Of a stretch of DNA of 64,000 bases, positions 45,546 through 56,859 are shown in pieces; position 1 is the first letter of the stretch; every line of letters starts with the position of its first letter. A program made the translations under genes and the position numbers. The stretch comes from Cryptomeria japonica. Taxonomy: Eukaryota > Streptophyta > Pinopsida > Cupressales > Cupressaceae. The notes beneath the pieces were generated by a model, which was given only the letters and a program-made list of their open reading frames with translations, ran no database searches and was not told the DNA's origin. Location: positions 219,464,997 to 219,528,996 of the forward strand of contig NC_081406.1 of NCBI RefSeq assembly GCF_030272615.1. The letters run 5' to 3'.

Positions 45546-47039
45546 TCATTTCCACATTTCCATCGTCGGTTCCTTCTCATAAACTCTAATTTGACCTCTA
45601 TTCAACTCATCCACTTTGACATTAGCACTCTCCACAATTCTCTTCAATCTCTTGTTATAAAATCTATATGCATTGCTTGCATTAGAATAACCAAGAAATA
45701 TGCCTTCATCACATCCAGGATCAAATTTTCCAATGATATCATCTCTCTTGATATAAGATTTACTACCAAATATTCTGAAATACTTAACTATAGGTGTATT
45801 GCCAAACCATAATTCATAAGGTTTCTTACCGGTTTCTCCTTTGATATGTACTTTGTTGAATGTATAAACAGCTGTGCTCACTGCTTCTCTCCAGTAGATA
45901 TGAGGTAGACTAGCTTCCATCATAATTGTTCTAGCAACATCCAAGATAGTTCTATTCCTCCTTTCCACAACTCCATTCTGCTGAGGTGTCCAGGGAGCAG
46001 AAAATTGTCTTCTTATACCATGCTTCTCACAATTGTTATTAAACTTACCAGATGTGAATTCTCCACCATGATCTGACCTCAAACATTTAATCTTCAATCC
46101 TGTCTCAGTTTCCACTTTAGCCTTAAATATTTTAAACTTTTTAAATGCCTTAGATTTTTGTTTTAGAAAAGTAACCCACATCATTCTAGAATAATCATCA
46201 ATGATTAGCATGAAATATCTATCACCTTGAAAACATTTAAATCTAGCAAGACCACACAAATCAGTATGAAAAAGATCAAGAACGTCATTAGATTTATCTT
46301 GTATACTCCTAAAAGAGGTTTTGACATGTTTGCCCATTTGACATTCTTTACATATCGGATTATAGTGCTTCACAATATTAGGTATATCTCTAATTGCCTT
46401 ATTTGAGTTGATCTTCACAATGTAATCAAAATTCACATAACATAGCCTTTTATGCCATAGCCAACTATCATCAATTTATGCAATCAAACATGTCTTCTCA
46501 TCGGAGTTCAAATAAAATATATTACCTTTTGTCTGTGTACCAGTTGCAATCTCCAAACCAGATCTGTTAATGATTTTTCATTTTCCATCCTTGAACTGTA
46601 ATTGAAATCCCTTATCCACCAATTGTCCTACACTCAAAAGATTATGCCTTAAACCTTCAACATAATAAACATTGTCAGTATTATTCTTACCATCCAATGA
46701 TATAGTTCCTTTTCCTTTGATCATACATTATTTGTCATCTCCAAATCTAACCAAACCACCATCAAATTCTTGCAAACATAGAAACTTTCCTTTATCTGTA
46801 GTCATATGATGTGAACAACCAATGTCAATTACCTATTCATCATTGTCCTCAATTTTAGCAACAAGTTCTTTCTCTTCAGGTACATTCTCTTCCAGTGCTA
46901 GATCATCTTCCTTGATAGCTAGGAACACCCATTCCTTCCCATAGCCAGAACCACTAGCAGAGTCTTTTGATGATTCATCATCAGAATCAGTAATGCGTTC
47001 CTCATCTGCTATGTAGCATGATTTGTCTTTGTTTTCCTG
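45546..47039 (-). pseudogene. Copia D protease and integrase
   Basis: The protease box reads VIDIGCSHHM (S to I in D-S-G). An integrase zinc-binding region follows (H...H then CKECQMGK). The catalytic core keeps HTDLCG, DDYSRMMWVTFL, CLRSDHGGEFTS and PQQNGVVERRNRT, so all three acidic residues are present. The C-terminal region has KPYELWFGNTP and DEGIFLGYSNAS. A continuous 296-codon stretch lies at 45546-46436. Stops interrupt the protease section. Confidence 0.9.
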
Positions 47040-48011
47040 TACTTAATACTTGTTCTGATATCGAGGGTTAGGCTTAAAAGATCTTCTAACTCTTTTTTCA
47101 AATCTTGAATTCCTTTTAGGACATCTAGATGCAAAATAACCAATCTTATTACATGCAAAAAATTTAAAAGGTGCTTTTCCTTCATACTTACTTCCTACCG
47201 GTCCTTTTGGTACTCTTCTAGAAAATAGTGCTTCAAGTTGCTCAACCTCTTCATCTTCTCTCTTCATATCTTCCAATTCCTTTGCACATAAAGCTTTCCA
47301 ATCTTTCTTACTAGTTGCAAATGTAGATGCATGAAAAGAAGGTTGAGTCTTCATAGCTCCACAAGGTCCAAATTCTTCAAGCTCAAAAGCAGATAATTTC
47401 CCAACCAAAGTATATCCGTTAACAGATGTATTAGCCATTATTCTCAACTCATTAATTTTAGTGGCCTTCATTTTGTAAGCTGGTGGTAGGGATCTCAAAA
47501 CTTTAGAAACAATTTCATCTTCACTTAGTGTTCCACCACAACATTGAATTCCCATAACAATCTCATTTACCCTTTCCATGAATGCAATAATCCTTTTATC
47601 TTCTTCCATCTTGAGGTTCTCATATGTCACCTGGTAACCATCAAGTTTAGCAATATTCACTATAGGGTCACCTTCATTAAGAGTCTCCAACTTATCCCAT
47701 ATAGCCTTTCCAGATGATTTATTAGTCAATCCCATTATTTGTTGATCATAAACTACACACAAGAGGGCTTCTCTTTCTCTACAATCATTCTCAAGCTCCT
47801 TATCCAAGTTTTCCAGAGGAGGATTTCTAGATGTTGGATTATAAGGTGTGACACCATTCTGTGTGATCTCCCAAATCTCCTTGCCAAGACATCTCAGATG
47901 AGTCTCCATCTGAATCTTTCACAGCGTGTAATTTGTTCCATCAAGCCTCAAAATATCTCTCCGAAAGATAGCTCCAGATGATTTGGATGAACTTGAACTA
48001 TTAGTCACCAT
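47040..48011 (-). pseudogene. Copia D gag
   Basis: The ATG at 48011 (MVTNSSSSSKSSGAIFRRDI) is followed by RLDGTNYTL with one stop. Then 288 codons are open: HLRCLGKEIWEITQNG, ALLCVVYDQQIMGLTNKSSG, and the core SEDEIVSKVLRSLPPAYKMK. The zinc knuckle reads FFACNKIGYFASRC, with the first cysteine replaced by F and the histidine by Y. It ends at 47043 after NPRYQNKY. Confidence 0.9.
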
Positions 48012-48055
48012 AGGATCTTCCTAAAGTAGTTAAGATTTTTGTAGAGAGGACCAAA

Positions 48056-48067
48056 TCTCTGATACCA
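48056..48067 (-). promoter_or_regulatory. Copia D primer-binding site
   Basis: The minus strand reads TGGTATCAGAGA, eleven of twelve bases complementary to initiator tRNA-Met, two bases inside the 5' LTR. Confidence 0.88.
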
Positions 48068-48069
48068 AT

Positions 48070-49316
48070 TGTTAGACAATTCAAATAACCAGAAGACAAT
48101 TGAGAGGGCGGGGGGTGAATCAGTTGTCACAGATTACCAGAACCTTGAGAAATCAAAACTTTAATACCAGAACCCAAAACAATAATACCAGAATGCTTAA
48201 ACCAAATACCGGAATAGCAGTTAAACCAAATAAGCATAAACAATAATCATAGAATAAATACCATCCACATGACACCATGATTTATACATGGAAAACCCGG
48301 TAAAGGGAAAAACCACGATGGGAAGCCCACCCACAGTTAGATAATACTTCTACAGTAAGTATATGAATTACAATTGAGGGGCCTATACTTGCAAGAAGGC
48401 CAACATCCTAGAGTGCATTGCTCATCACAAAAGGAGTCTCATTGACTACATAGAAATCTAGACTACAATCCAGAGAAGAGGTTGAACTGCAAAGATAGTA
48501 TCTCCTATGCCTGAGTATAGTTCTGATTAAGCTCAATACCAGAGGACTAAATCCTCTTACATAAACCCAATTCAATCTCTAATGATCAACCAAATCCTCT
48601 ACCTAAATGATATTACATTATTCCCACATTACATATCCATATCCCATTTCCTTGATCTTCTACCTATATATTCTACAATGAGATCTTACATCATATATAT
48701 ATACAAAACCTTGACCATAAACAATCAGGTTGGTCACCAGATAATAAACCAATTACATAATTACAAAACATGTCGGCCTTAGACCAAACAAATAATATCC
48801 AACCCATAAGACATCTTAGAAACACATCAAGAGGTCCAATCCACACATTACATTAAGCTGGTCCATAACCTAGATCAATCGGGACCCAATATAGGTCCAC
48901 ATGCTACTACAATGATCTCCACCTACCAAGTCTCAAACATGATCACCATCAACATCCTGAAACTCCACCAGAAATTGTATGAACACCCCTTATGCATATC
49001 ACCAAAGATCTTCATCAAAAGCTCTACCGGTGAAACCCTTGCCAGAACCGCAAGCCAAGCTTTCAAGCAAACAATATAGCATCCCATCACCAAACCAAAA
49101 CCAGCTGAATGAATATGAACATGAGTATCATGAACAAGCCAATTCCATAACCAAATCATACTGGAGCCTACCGGATCATGCCAAATCTAAACCAACCAGA
49201 AACTACTCATCTTATTGGGACCAGAAGGGTGTCAGTAAAGCATCCAAACAGCTAGTGTTGGCATCAATGAAAAAACATCAATGCAACACATAATTAATTC
49301 CACCAAATGGCCAGCA
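48070..49316 (-). repeat. Copia D LTR, right copy (5' LTR)
   Basis: Same length as the left copy. It starts TGTTAGACAATTC and ends GGCCAGCA (one change in the terminal CCAACA). U5 hairpin arms are GACAATTGA (48095-48103) and TCAGTTGTC (48120-48128). Confidence 0.93.
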
Positions 49317-49722
49317 CGTGTTACCCGATACCCTCTAACCTTATTCTTCTCTTGATATTGAGGAAATAATTCCTCTTTAATGATTTCTTTGGGGAATCTC
49401 TACTAGACTTCCTCCAAGGAAGAAAAAATCCCAATGTCAGATCTCAACTACCTAAATATGACATCAATAACATGTGGGGCATATGATGTATGGCCCCCTA
49501 GTCTATCTCTAAGGGTCTCCAAACTAGTCAAAATAGATTGGCATGTACTCTTGTACACGCCATCTATGTGAGGATCATCTAAAATGCCTCTCAATTTATG
49601 TATCTCCTAATCACTGTGACTAAATATGGCATCAATATTAGGAGCCTAATCCTAGCATGCAGGCTGTGCATCAAGAGCTTGATCCTAGTGTGCAGGTTGT
49701 GCATTTGGAACTTGATCCTCCA
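49317..49722 (-). pseudogene. Gene 2 of the composite, 5' part (unknown family)
   Basis: The ATG at 49722 reads MEDQVPNAQPAH, with a repeated DQ-A-x-DAQPA unit. Then come HIDGVYKSTCQSILTSLETL, RDRLGGHTSYAPHVIDVIF, LRSDIGIFSSLEEV, and KEIIKEELFPQYQEKNKVRG up to the D insertion at 49317. Removing D (14.65 kb) and one copy of the 5-bp duplication joins this directly, in frame, to WCIEDIPSF at 34650. About six stops lie in this stretch, several of which could come from CAG or CAA by C-to-T change. Confidence 0.6.
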
Positions 49723-49929
49723 TCTATACATTTAGTTGTCATAAAGTTAGAATTTAAACAATAATAAGTTGAAATAACTAAGTTAAACAAATACTAAAAT
49801 TTTCAAAGATCTAAAATTTTAAACACTAATATATTAAATTTGAAATAATTACTAAACATTAAAATTTTAAGTAGTACATTAAATTTACTTGCGTGTGCTA
49901 ACGTTAAAACATTATATACTAAAATATTA
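49723..49929. other. Short AT-rich spacer upstream of gene 2
   Basis: No coding sequence; it presumably holds the 5' region of gene 2. I see no clear TATA-type promoter that stands out from the AT-rich background. Confidence 0.5.
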
Positions 49930-50960
49930 AATTTAATGTCCTAAAACTTGAATTAAGGGGAGAGAAAGAGAGAAAGGTCCTAAAACTTTAACATTAAATG
50001 TACTAAAACATGACTTAAGGGGAGAGAGAGAGAAAGAGAGAGAGTGAGAGATTGATCCTAAAAATTAAATTAAAGTTCGAGAGAGAGAGAAAGACATTGA
50101 ACGATAGAGAGAGGTCTTAAAACTTAAACATTAAATGTACTAAAACATGACTTAAGGGGAGAGAGAGAAAGAGAGAGTTATATAGAGAGAGAGATCCTAA
50201 AACTTGAATTAAGGGAAGGGAGGGAGAGAGAGAGAGAGAGAGAAATAGATACAGACACAGAGAGAGACAGAGAGAGAGACATAAAAAGAGCGAGAGGTCC
50301 TAAAACTTAAACATTAAATCTACTAAAAGATGACTTGAAAGGAGAAAGAGAAAGAGTGATAGAGAGAGAGAGGTCCTTAAAATTGAGTTTGATGGAGGGA
50401 TGGAGAGAGACAGAGAGAGAGAGGTCCTAAAAATTAAACATTAAAAATAGACTAAAACTTGTTCAAAGGGGAGAGAGAGAAAGAGAGGGATTGAGAGAGA
50501 GAGGGAGGGAGAGAGGGAAAGAGATAGAAAGGGGTCCTAAAACTTGACTTAAGGTGAGAGAGAGAGATATAAATAAAGAGAGAGAAGGTAGGTTACTAAA
50601 ACTTAAAACTTCTTAAGGGGAGAGAGAGAGAGAGAGTAAATAAAAACATTAAATACTAAATGCATTTTAAATTTAAAAATTAAATTTAATATTATTAAAC
50701 ATTAAAAAATTAAATGCTATTAATTGTACTAAAACATGACTTAAGGGGAGAGAGAGAGAGAGAGACTAGATTAAAACATTAAATGCTAAATGTATTTTAA
50801 ATTTAAATATTTTATTCAATAATTACTAAACATTAAAAAATTAAATGTTATTAATTGTACTAAAACATGACTTAAAGGGAGAGAGAGAGAGAGACTAAAT
50901 TAAAACATTAAATATACTAAATGCATTTTAAATTTAAACATTAAATTCAATAATTACTAA
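49930..50960. repeat. GA-rich degenerate tandem array (right side of composite)
   Basis: About ten units of variable length carry '(ga)n', 'ggtcctaaaact', 'aacattaaatgtactaaaa' and 'catgacttaagggga'. They correspond in reverse complement to motifs in the CT-rich array at 27700-28680. Confidence 0.75.
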
Positions 50961-51004
50961 ACATGTTAAACATGACTTAAGGGGAGATAGATAGATAGAT
51001 ATAT

Positions 51005-52660
51005 AGATAGATTGATAGAGAGACCTATGGTTTAAGGTGCTAGGTAAAATGAAATATTAAGGGGTCCTAATAGGATTGGTGAGGGGGAGAAACACTCAAG
51101 ATCAATCTATCAAACTATGAAATAACATGTAGGATGAATGTGATCAAAGTATGTATGATGTGAGATCATATTAGATATCTATATAATAAAGGTATATGGT
51201 TTAAGTTCCTAGGTAAAATGAGAGCTTAGGGGGTAACAAGAGATCATGTCTTAAGGGTATTACAAGTGCAGTTGACGTTGCACCGAAAGATCGACCTGTT
51301 AATACCCAATACAACCACTAGACTTATAGAATCTAGTGGAGGGGGTTAAGCCATGTCACAAACCCAAGCATTGTGTTTCACATCACAAGGAGACCAAGGA
51401 CACACACCTTGCAACAATCCCCCCTAGTGCAAGCGAGGGGTTTGAACTTGTGACCAAGCTCTAATACCACTTGTTACAAGTGTGGTTATCGTTGCACCAA
51501 AAGATCGACCTGTTAATGCCCGATACAACCACTAGACTTATAGAATCCATAGGAGGTGATTAAGCCATGTCACAAACCCAAGTGTTACATTGCACATCAC
51601 AAGGAGCCCAAGGGTGCACACCTTGAAACAAAGGGGTCCATCTTTAATGTGATTAGTCAAAGTATGTATATCATGGGATCACATTATTTATCTAGAAACA
51701 AACCTTATATGCATCTAATGACTTATCTATAGAATTAATACATTTCATATTAAATTGAGAAGCAAGGCTTGTACTTTATTTAGCAAGTAGTATGTTCAAA
51801 TGAAAAAATAATGTCATATTTGGGGGCACCTTCTAAAAAATTAGTATTATTTTCTTTTGATTCTACTAAAACACACACTAAATTAGAATATAAAATTAAA
51901 AAATGAAGAAATATTAAATCTCTATCCTCCATTCTTATTTCATACATGATCTGTGTTAGTCTAGAATGTATCGATTACCCATATGGAGTTTTGTCCCTTT
52001 TTACCTAGTGGTTCCTATATGATCATAGTTTTATAACATACCAAGTTAATATATATTTTTTCTATCTATAATAATATTTTGTAGCTAGACTGGAACTAGT
52101 ACTATTTGCACCTTTTGGGGCATGTCTAAGAGGATTTAATTTAATACTTGTTTAATTTTAAGGTCCTATGTATTTAATGAGAGTTTAGGGGTCATGAGAG
52201 TTAATGTGTAAGATTAAGAGGTCCTAATAGAATGTATTCAGGGGAGAAGTTCACTTGATCAATCTATTAATTTTTCGGTTACATTTGATGAATGCGATCA
52301 AACTATGTGTATCATGTGATCATTATTATTATTATGATGACTGCAATCAAACTATGTATATCATATCATCACATTAAATTATATGGATGTAATTTTAGGA
52401 TATATGGTTAAAGGTCCTACATAGATATCTAATGAGAGATTAATGGGTCATGGGAGTTCTACATATCAAAGTACATGTGATGAATGTGATTTAAGTTTCT
52501 ATCATGTGATCACATTAATCTAGATATAAGTTTAAGATCTATGGTTTAAGATCCTATGTAAAATGAGAAATTGAGGGGTCATGAGAGTTCATGTCTTAAG
52601 GGGTCCTAATAGGATAGCTTAAGGGGATAAGCACTTGATAATATATCAAACTAAATGTGA
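51005..52660. repeat. Second subterminal tandem array with about 200-bp units
   Basis: Units contain 'atggtttaaggtcctaggta', 'aaaatgagag', 'tcatgtcttaaggggtccta', 'ataggat' and 'gatgaatgtgatcaaa'. Copies start near 51010, 51185, 52155, 52400 and 52535. The TRIM interrupts one copy at 51258. The CTTAAGG punctuation is shared with the other arrays of the composite. Confidence 0.7.
51258..51630 (-). mobile_element. Complete TRIM (miniature LTR retrotransposon), 373 bp
   Basis: Two 159-bp LTRs (51258-51416 and 51472-51630) flank a 55-bp interior with a primer site (51458-51469, minus strand TGGTATTAGAGC, eleven of twelve to initiator tRNA-Met) and a polypurine tract (51417-51425, AGGGGGGAT). The target duplication AAGGG is perfect (51253-51257 and 51631-51635). 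The left LTR has A in place of the second base of TG. It has no coding capacity and no 5S rRNA-like block, so it is not a Cassandra-type TRIM. Movement would depend on proteins of another element. Confidence 0.93.
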
Positions 52661-52663
52661 TGA

Positions 52664-53196
52664 ATAAAGATATTCAAGGATAACAAAGAGGAACCAAATG
52701 GGAAAGATAAACTCTGCTTTTATAACAAGAACAAGAAATCAGTCAATGATGGGATAGTGGATGCAAATATGGTGAAACCAAAGATGACTTTCCCAAATAC
52801 TAGCTCATCCAATTCAAATAATAAATTGAATGCTCAAAGGCTTTCAAAGCCTCCAAGAAAATACACTCCATTGGGAGATCTAATGGAGACAACATTTAAG
52901 AAATTGGTCACAAACAAGCTTATAACAATACTAGACAATCCATCATATGAACTAAAAAGTGAAACCTGCATGGTGGAATGATGATGAGTTATGTGAGTAC
53001 CACAAGAGGAAAGGGCATAATACTAGCAATTGTTATAGATTTAAGAACATCATACAAGATCTTATTGATAAGGGTGACATAGAAGTTGATGGTCATACCT
53101 CCAATGAGGAACGTGCGATGTTTAAGGAACCATTACCTAAACATGATAAGGGAAAATCCAAAGCAAATAATCAAGCTAATTATGCTAAGATGTCCT
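52664..53196 (+). pseudogene. Ty3/gypsy gag, C-terminal part
   Basis: The + strand frame reads KDKLCFYNKN, LSKPPRKYTPLGDLMETTFK, and CEYHKRKGHNTSNCYRFKNI, then LIDKGDIEVD. This matches the gag C-terminus of Tat/Ogre-like gypsy elements, with its C-x2-H-x4-GHxTxxC type motif. The N-terminal half of gag is missing: sequence to the left is the repeat array of the composite. The frame stops at KMS, where the solo LTR enters. Confidence 0.8.
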
Positions 53197-54590
53197 TGAT
53201 GAATAATGATGAACAACAGATACCCCAACCAGTACTGAGAGGGGGGGGGTGAATCAGTACAGATAAAAACTTTCTCAACAACTTATCTAGTTAAAACAAT
53301 ACCAACTGGTTATCACCATTACTGAACTTAATCACAACAAAACTAGTTAAACATAGTAAGACACAAAACACTATAAACTAATAAGTTTGAACACTTCAAA
53401 TACAATCAATACTCGATATCAACTTCACCTATAAGCATATGCATGTCCTATACCAGTATTACCATAACCTATTAATTCTTCATGCATAATCTTTCAACCA
53501 AATAACTCATAAACATCACATGAAAAATGCATAACACATAACACACAGATTTTTCATGTGGAAACCCAAATGGGAAAAACCACGGTGGGGATGAATACCC
53601 ACAAGCTTGTTCTTGAACTTTTTTGAAGCTCACCTTGTTAGGACCCAAGTTTGGTTAAAGACTTTACAATAAGGTTCTGTTAGGAACCAATCTTGTTAGA
53701 GATCACCCGGTTAAGGGATGACTATATACCCTGTTAAAGGTTGAAACCCTGTTAAAGGTTACCTCATTAGAGGATTTGAAGAATTCAATGATCTTGAGTT
53801 ACCTAGTTACAAGTTTTACAATAAGCCTGTTAAAGCTACCCGGTAAAGGGATTTTCCAACTGTTGAAATGATTAGAAGACAACAGGTAAAAATCTGATAT
53901 GATAACAACACTACATGCCAGGGCAAATCCTTTTCATATCCTTTACTCTGCAATTTTCCTCTTATTGGTCTGGCAAGTATCTCATCACTCAGATACACAC
54001 ACACAACATTTTCCAACAACTTTACAATAACAAACATCATCGACCTTATAGGCAATAGTTAGGTTGGTAGCATAAACCCTAAACCCTAAGCATCTTAGGT
54101 TTAGAACACAGGCGATCCCTCCAGATCATCCAAACACATTATATAGAGCATTATAATTTCAAACAAATCACAAGACAATTTGCATCATTCATTCTTCACT
54201 GCACATGGGAATCAGTAACCCATCACACTCTCTTCTCATTCCACGAAGAAGAATGATCATTCTCGAGGTAGACTTCAAATGCGGTCGATCTTCTCATCCA
54301 AGATCCTCAAGGAAACCCTTCACATGCACAAAACTGACATGACACCTCGATCTCATTCACATCTCTTAGCTAACTCATCATAGAGTATCATCGGTTTCAT
54401 CGCACATGCTAGATCACCAAACCGATAACCTTGGAGTTGAGACTACCAACCGGTAGTCACACTTAACATCAGTTCACTGCATCTCCTCATATCTCTTCAT
54501 ACCTCTTCACTTGAACTTATTGACATCAATGACAACATACATTATCATCATATCAACATGTCGGTTCATCATATGCTAATGATTCCAACA
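53197..54590 (-). repeat. Solo LTR (1394 bp) related to copia C LTR
   Basis: This starts TGATGAATAATGATGAACA and ends GATTCCAACA. Flanks GTCCT (53192-53196) and ATCCT (54591-54595) agree at four of five. It shares with the C LTR the blocks 'ccagtactgagagggg', 'gggaaaaaccacggtgggga' and 'gacatcaatgacaaca'. Deleting it with one duplication copy fuses gypsy KMS to YDYDSTVNHIS in frame. The lack of any internal sequence shows loss by LTR-LTR recombination. Confidence 0.9.
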
Positions 54591-54725
54591 ATCCTATGAT
54601 TATGATTCTACTGTTAATCACATTTCAATGAACAATCATGTTTCTACTATTACTATAAGGGACAAAACTCTCGAAGGTTCTATCCAAGGGAGTAAAGTTG
54701 TTTTGAAAGGCATTGGACCATCATC
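54591..54725 (+). pseudogene. Ty3/gypsy gag-pro linker fragment
   Basis: This 135-bp piece encodes YDYDSTVNHISMNNHV, then IRDKTLEGSIQGSKVVLKGI and GPSS. It is in frame with gag on the left and with the 63368-64000 piece on the right once the two insertions are removed. Confidence 0.8.
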
Positions 54726-55925
54726 TATTAGGCCTAATATGGAAAGCTAATGTACTGAGAGGGGAGGGGTGAATCAGTACTTCAAATCCTTTTAACAACA
54801 TTATCTTTACTGTTATGCATAAACCAAAAAATGTTGTAACATAACATAGAGATAAAACAAATAAGTAACAATCATACATGATTCACTCCATAACACATAT
54901 ATTTTGGTTATGCAGAAACTCTTGGTTAGAGAGAAAAATTGCGGTGGGGATGGCACCCACAACTTCACTAGTGCAATAATAAATAGTGCTTGGTTAGAGC
55001 TACATATTTAGCTATTTCTAATAGCATACCCTATTAGGAGTATCAAGATCTATTAGATCTACCTTGCTAAAGGATTTTATAACACTTTATATAAATGCTG
55101 CACTTGGTTAGAGGCTTTACAATTTATAGACTTGATTAGAGTCTTTTACCTTGTTAAAGGTTTCTCTTACAACTTCAAAATATTACGATAAGACTTTACA
55201 AATATCTGCAACTTTACATCTGAAATGCTGTAGCAGATTTTATGTGCTCAAAATAAGGTTACCTTGCCTATAGCATACCTTGGTAACTCATAAAGTAACT
55301 CAATAAACCCTTCTATTTACTCTATTCTTTGACTATTCTCTAAAAACCTTCTCGGTGACCTCTGTGTCTCTGTAATAGTCATAATACTCTGTAATTTCTC
55401 ATGTATCACATAAGTCTTGCTTCATACACCTATGCACACACATTTCTCTCATTCACATATATCTCTAACCCTAAATTCATGTTGTATAAATAGATCTCTT
55501 ATATCGGTGATCTGATTCATTGCTTCGATCTTACAAACATGATTTCTCAAATAAATAACCATGCAAAATATTTCATTGGTTAGATGACCTCAAAATCATA
55601 CAAAATCTATATGTGCAATTTCCAATGCGATAACGATTCTATGTGCCTCGATCTTGTAACACATTTTCTTAAGTGTGTCTAGGTTCAATGAATCTGGTAA
55701 CACGTTTCACTCGGTGTATATCAACTTGGTGTATTATCTTTTGCTCGGTAGACATGAAATGATGCTCGATAGAAAGCTCAGTGTGTACTGGACTCTGTGT
55801 CTGTTTTCCTTTTGTAACCGACTAGACTATTCATATTGACTAAATATTTCAGTAGTAGTAACCGACTAGAGTATATAGAATGACTTTGAATATAAAAACT
55901 AATGGCAATTTGATAAGTAGTAACA
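54726..55925 (-). repeat. Element E LTR, left copy (3' LTR)
   Basis: This starts TATTAGGCCTAATATGG, where the right copy has TGTTAGG, and ends AGTAGTAACA. Perfect U5 hairpin GTACTGA (54752-54758)/TCAGTAC (54774-54780). Repeated ctcggt/cttggt motifs occur near 55700-55780. Confidence 0.93.
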
Positions 55926-55937
55926 ATCTCCCCTTTT
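55926..55937 (-). promoter_or_regulatory. Element E polypurine tract
   Basis: The minus strand reads AAAAGGGGAGAT next to the 3' LTR. Other C-rich runs follow inside (near 56070, 56214, 56792 and 56832), which look like extra tracts. Confidence 0.85.
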
Positions 55938-56859
55938 GACATTAGTTGAGATGTTTGACAAAAACTACTTTCAAAGTCATAACTCAAAAGTCTATATAAT
56001 TTGCAAAATAACTACACTTGACAATATATACAATAGTCAATGAAATAGTATAGTAGTATAATCAAATATACTCCCCTTATCAATATGCTGTACAAAACTC
56101 TGATTATGTGTGCTCGGTGATCAATACTATGTAATCATTGTTCTTTCCTCTGTTCACTACTTGGTTCACTGCTCTTGGATACTCTACTTATTCTGCTCAT
56201 TTTGCTCGGTATACTCCCCCTGTATACTAGACTCCGGTTGTTTGATAACGTTAGAACATAATTTTATTAGGGATCACATCCTTATAACATTTATATATAA
56301 TGTTCTAATATAAGGTTATAAAACCTTATATATTATATTCTTTATAGGCATATCCCATTTGAAATAATTATAATATAATAACTATTAGATTATTAATTAT
56401 TTATGAGTGGGGGTTATTGAAAAGGTGTGACTAGTGAAGTCACCCTTTCTCCTATATTTAAGGAGGTTCTCTCTCATTTGAGAGATGTGGGAATTTGGAG
56501 CTTTATGGTGAGTTGTATCACTATGCATATGAGGTATTATTGGCCATGTGGAAGTATTGGAGGAGTGTCCCCGAGTTCATGTCTATTTTATGATAGACTA
56601 TATTTGTAAGTGTTTTAAATAAATGATGCTTTATGGGGTTTTTTACCTGAAAGGGTTCTCCCCATGTATATCTTGTGTAATGTGTATATTTTGCATGTAT
56701 GTTTCATATTTCATTTACTTTATAATCTTGTTTATAATGATTAGTATCCTAAGATCCTAATTTCTAATAGATACTTTGAATACTATACACTCCCCCTGTG
56801 TACTTTGATGCTATATGTACTTTGATGATATACTCCCCCTTTTTGACAAACATCAAAAT

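Larger units (their letters stand above)
34664..49316 (-). mobile_element. Ty1/copia retrotransposon D, split by copia C
   Basis: LTRs of 1247 bp each lie at 34664-35910 and 48070-49316. Flanks CATGT (34659-34663) and CGTGT (49317-49321) agree at four of five. Gag, protease, integrase and RT N-terminal part lie at 44714-48011; the RT C-terminal part and RNase H lie at 36330-37265. The 7.4-kb element C sits between them. Both D and C are minus strand. D's reading frame has only a few stops, so it is younger than A. Confidence 0.93.
27700..52660. mobile_element. Candidate large DNA transposon (composite, boundaries uncertain)
   Basis: Excluding the nested elements D, C and the TRIM, this is about 10 kb. 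It has CT-rich repeats on the left, a + strand transposase-like gene, a tandem-repeat spacer, a convergent minus-strand gene, mirrored GA-rich repeats and then further subterminal repeats on the right. The mirrored punctuation CCTTAAG/CTTAAGG and AGGACC/GGTCCT supports one inverted-repeat-ended element. I could not identify exact terminal inverted repeats or a target duplication. The right side abuts a gypsy gag fragment that starts mid-gene at about 52664. This is inference, not an established family. Confidence 0.4.

Noticed and set aside
51258-51630. Cassandra-type TRIM with embedded 5S rRNA
   Set aside because: No 5S-like internal promoter or conserved 5S block is present in its LTRs.
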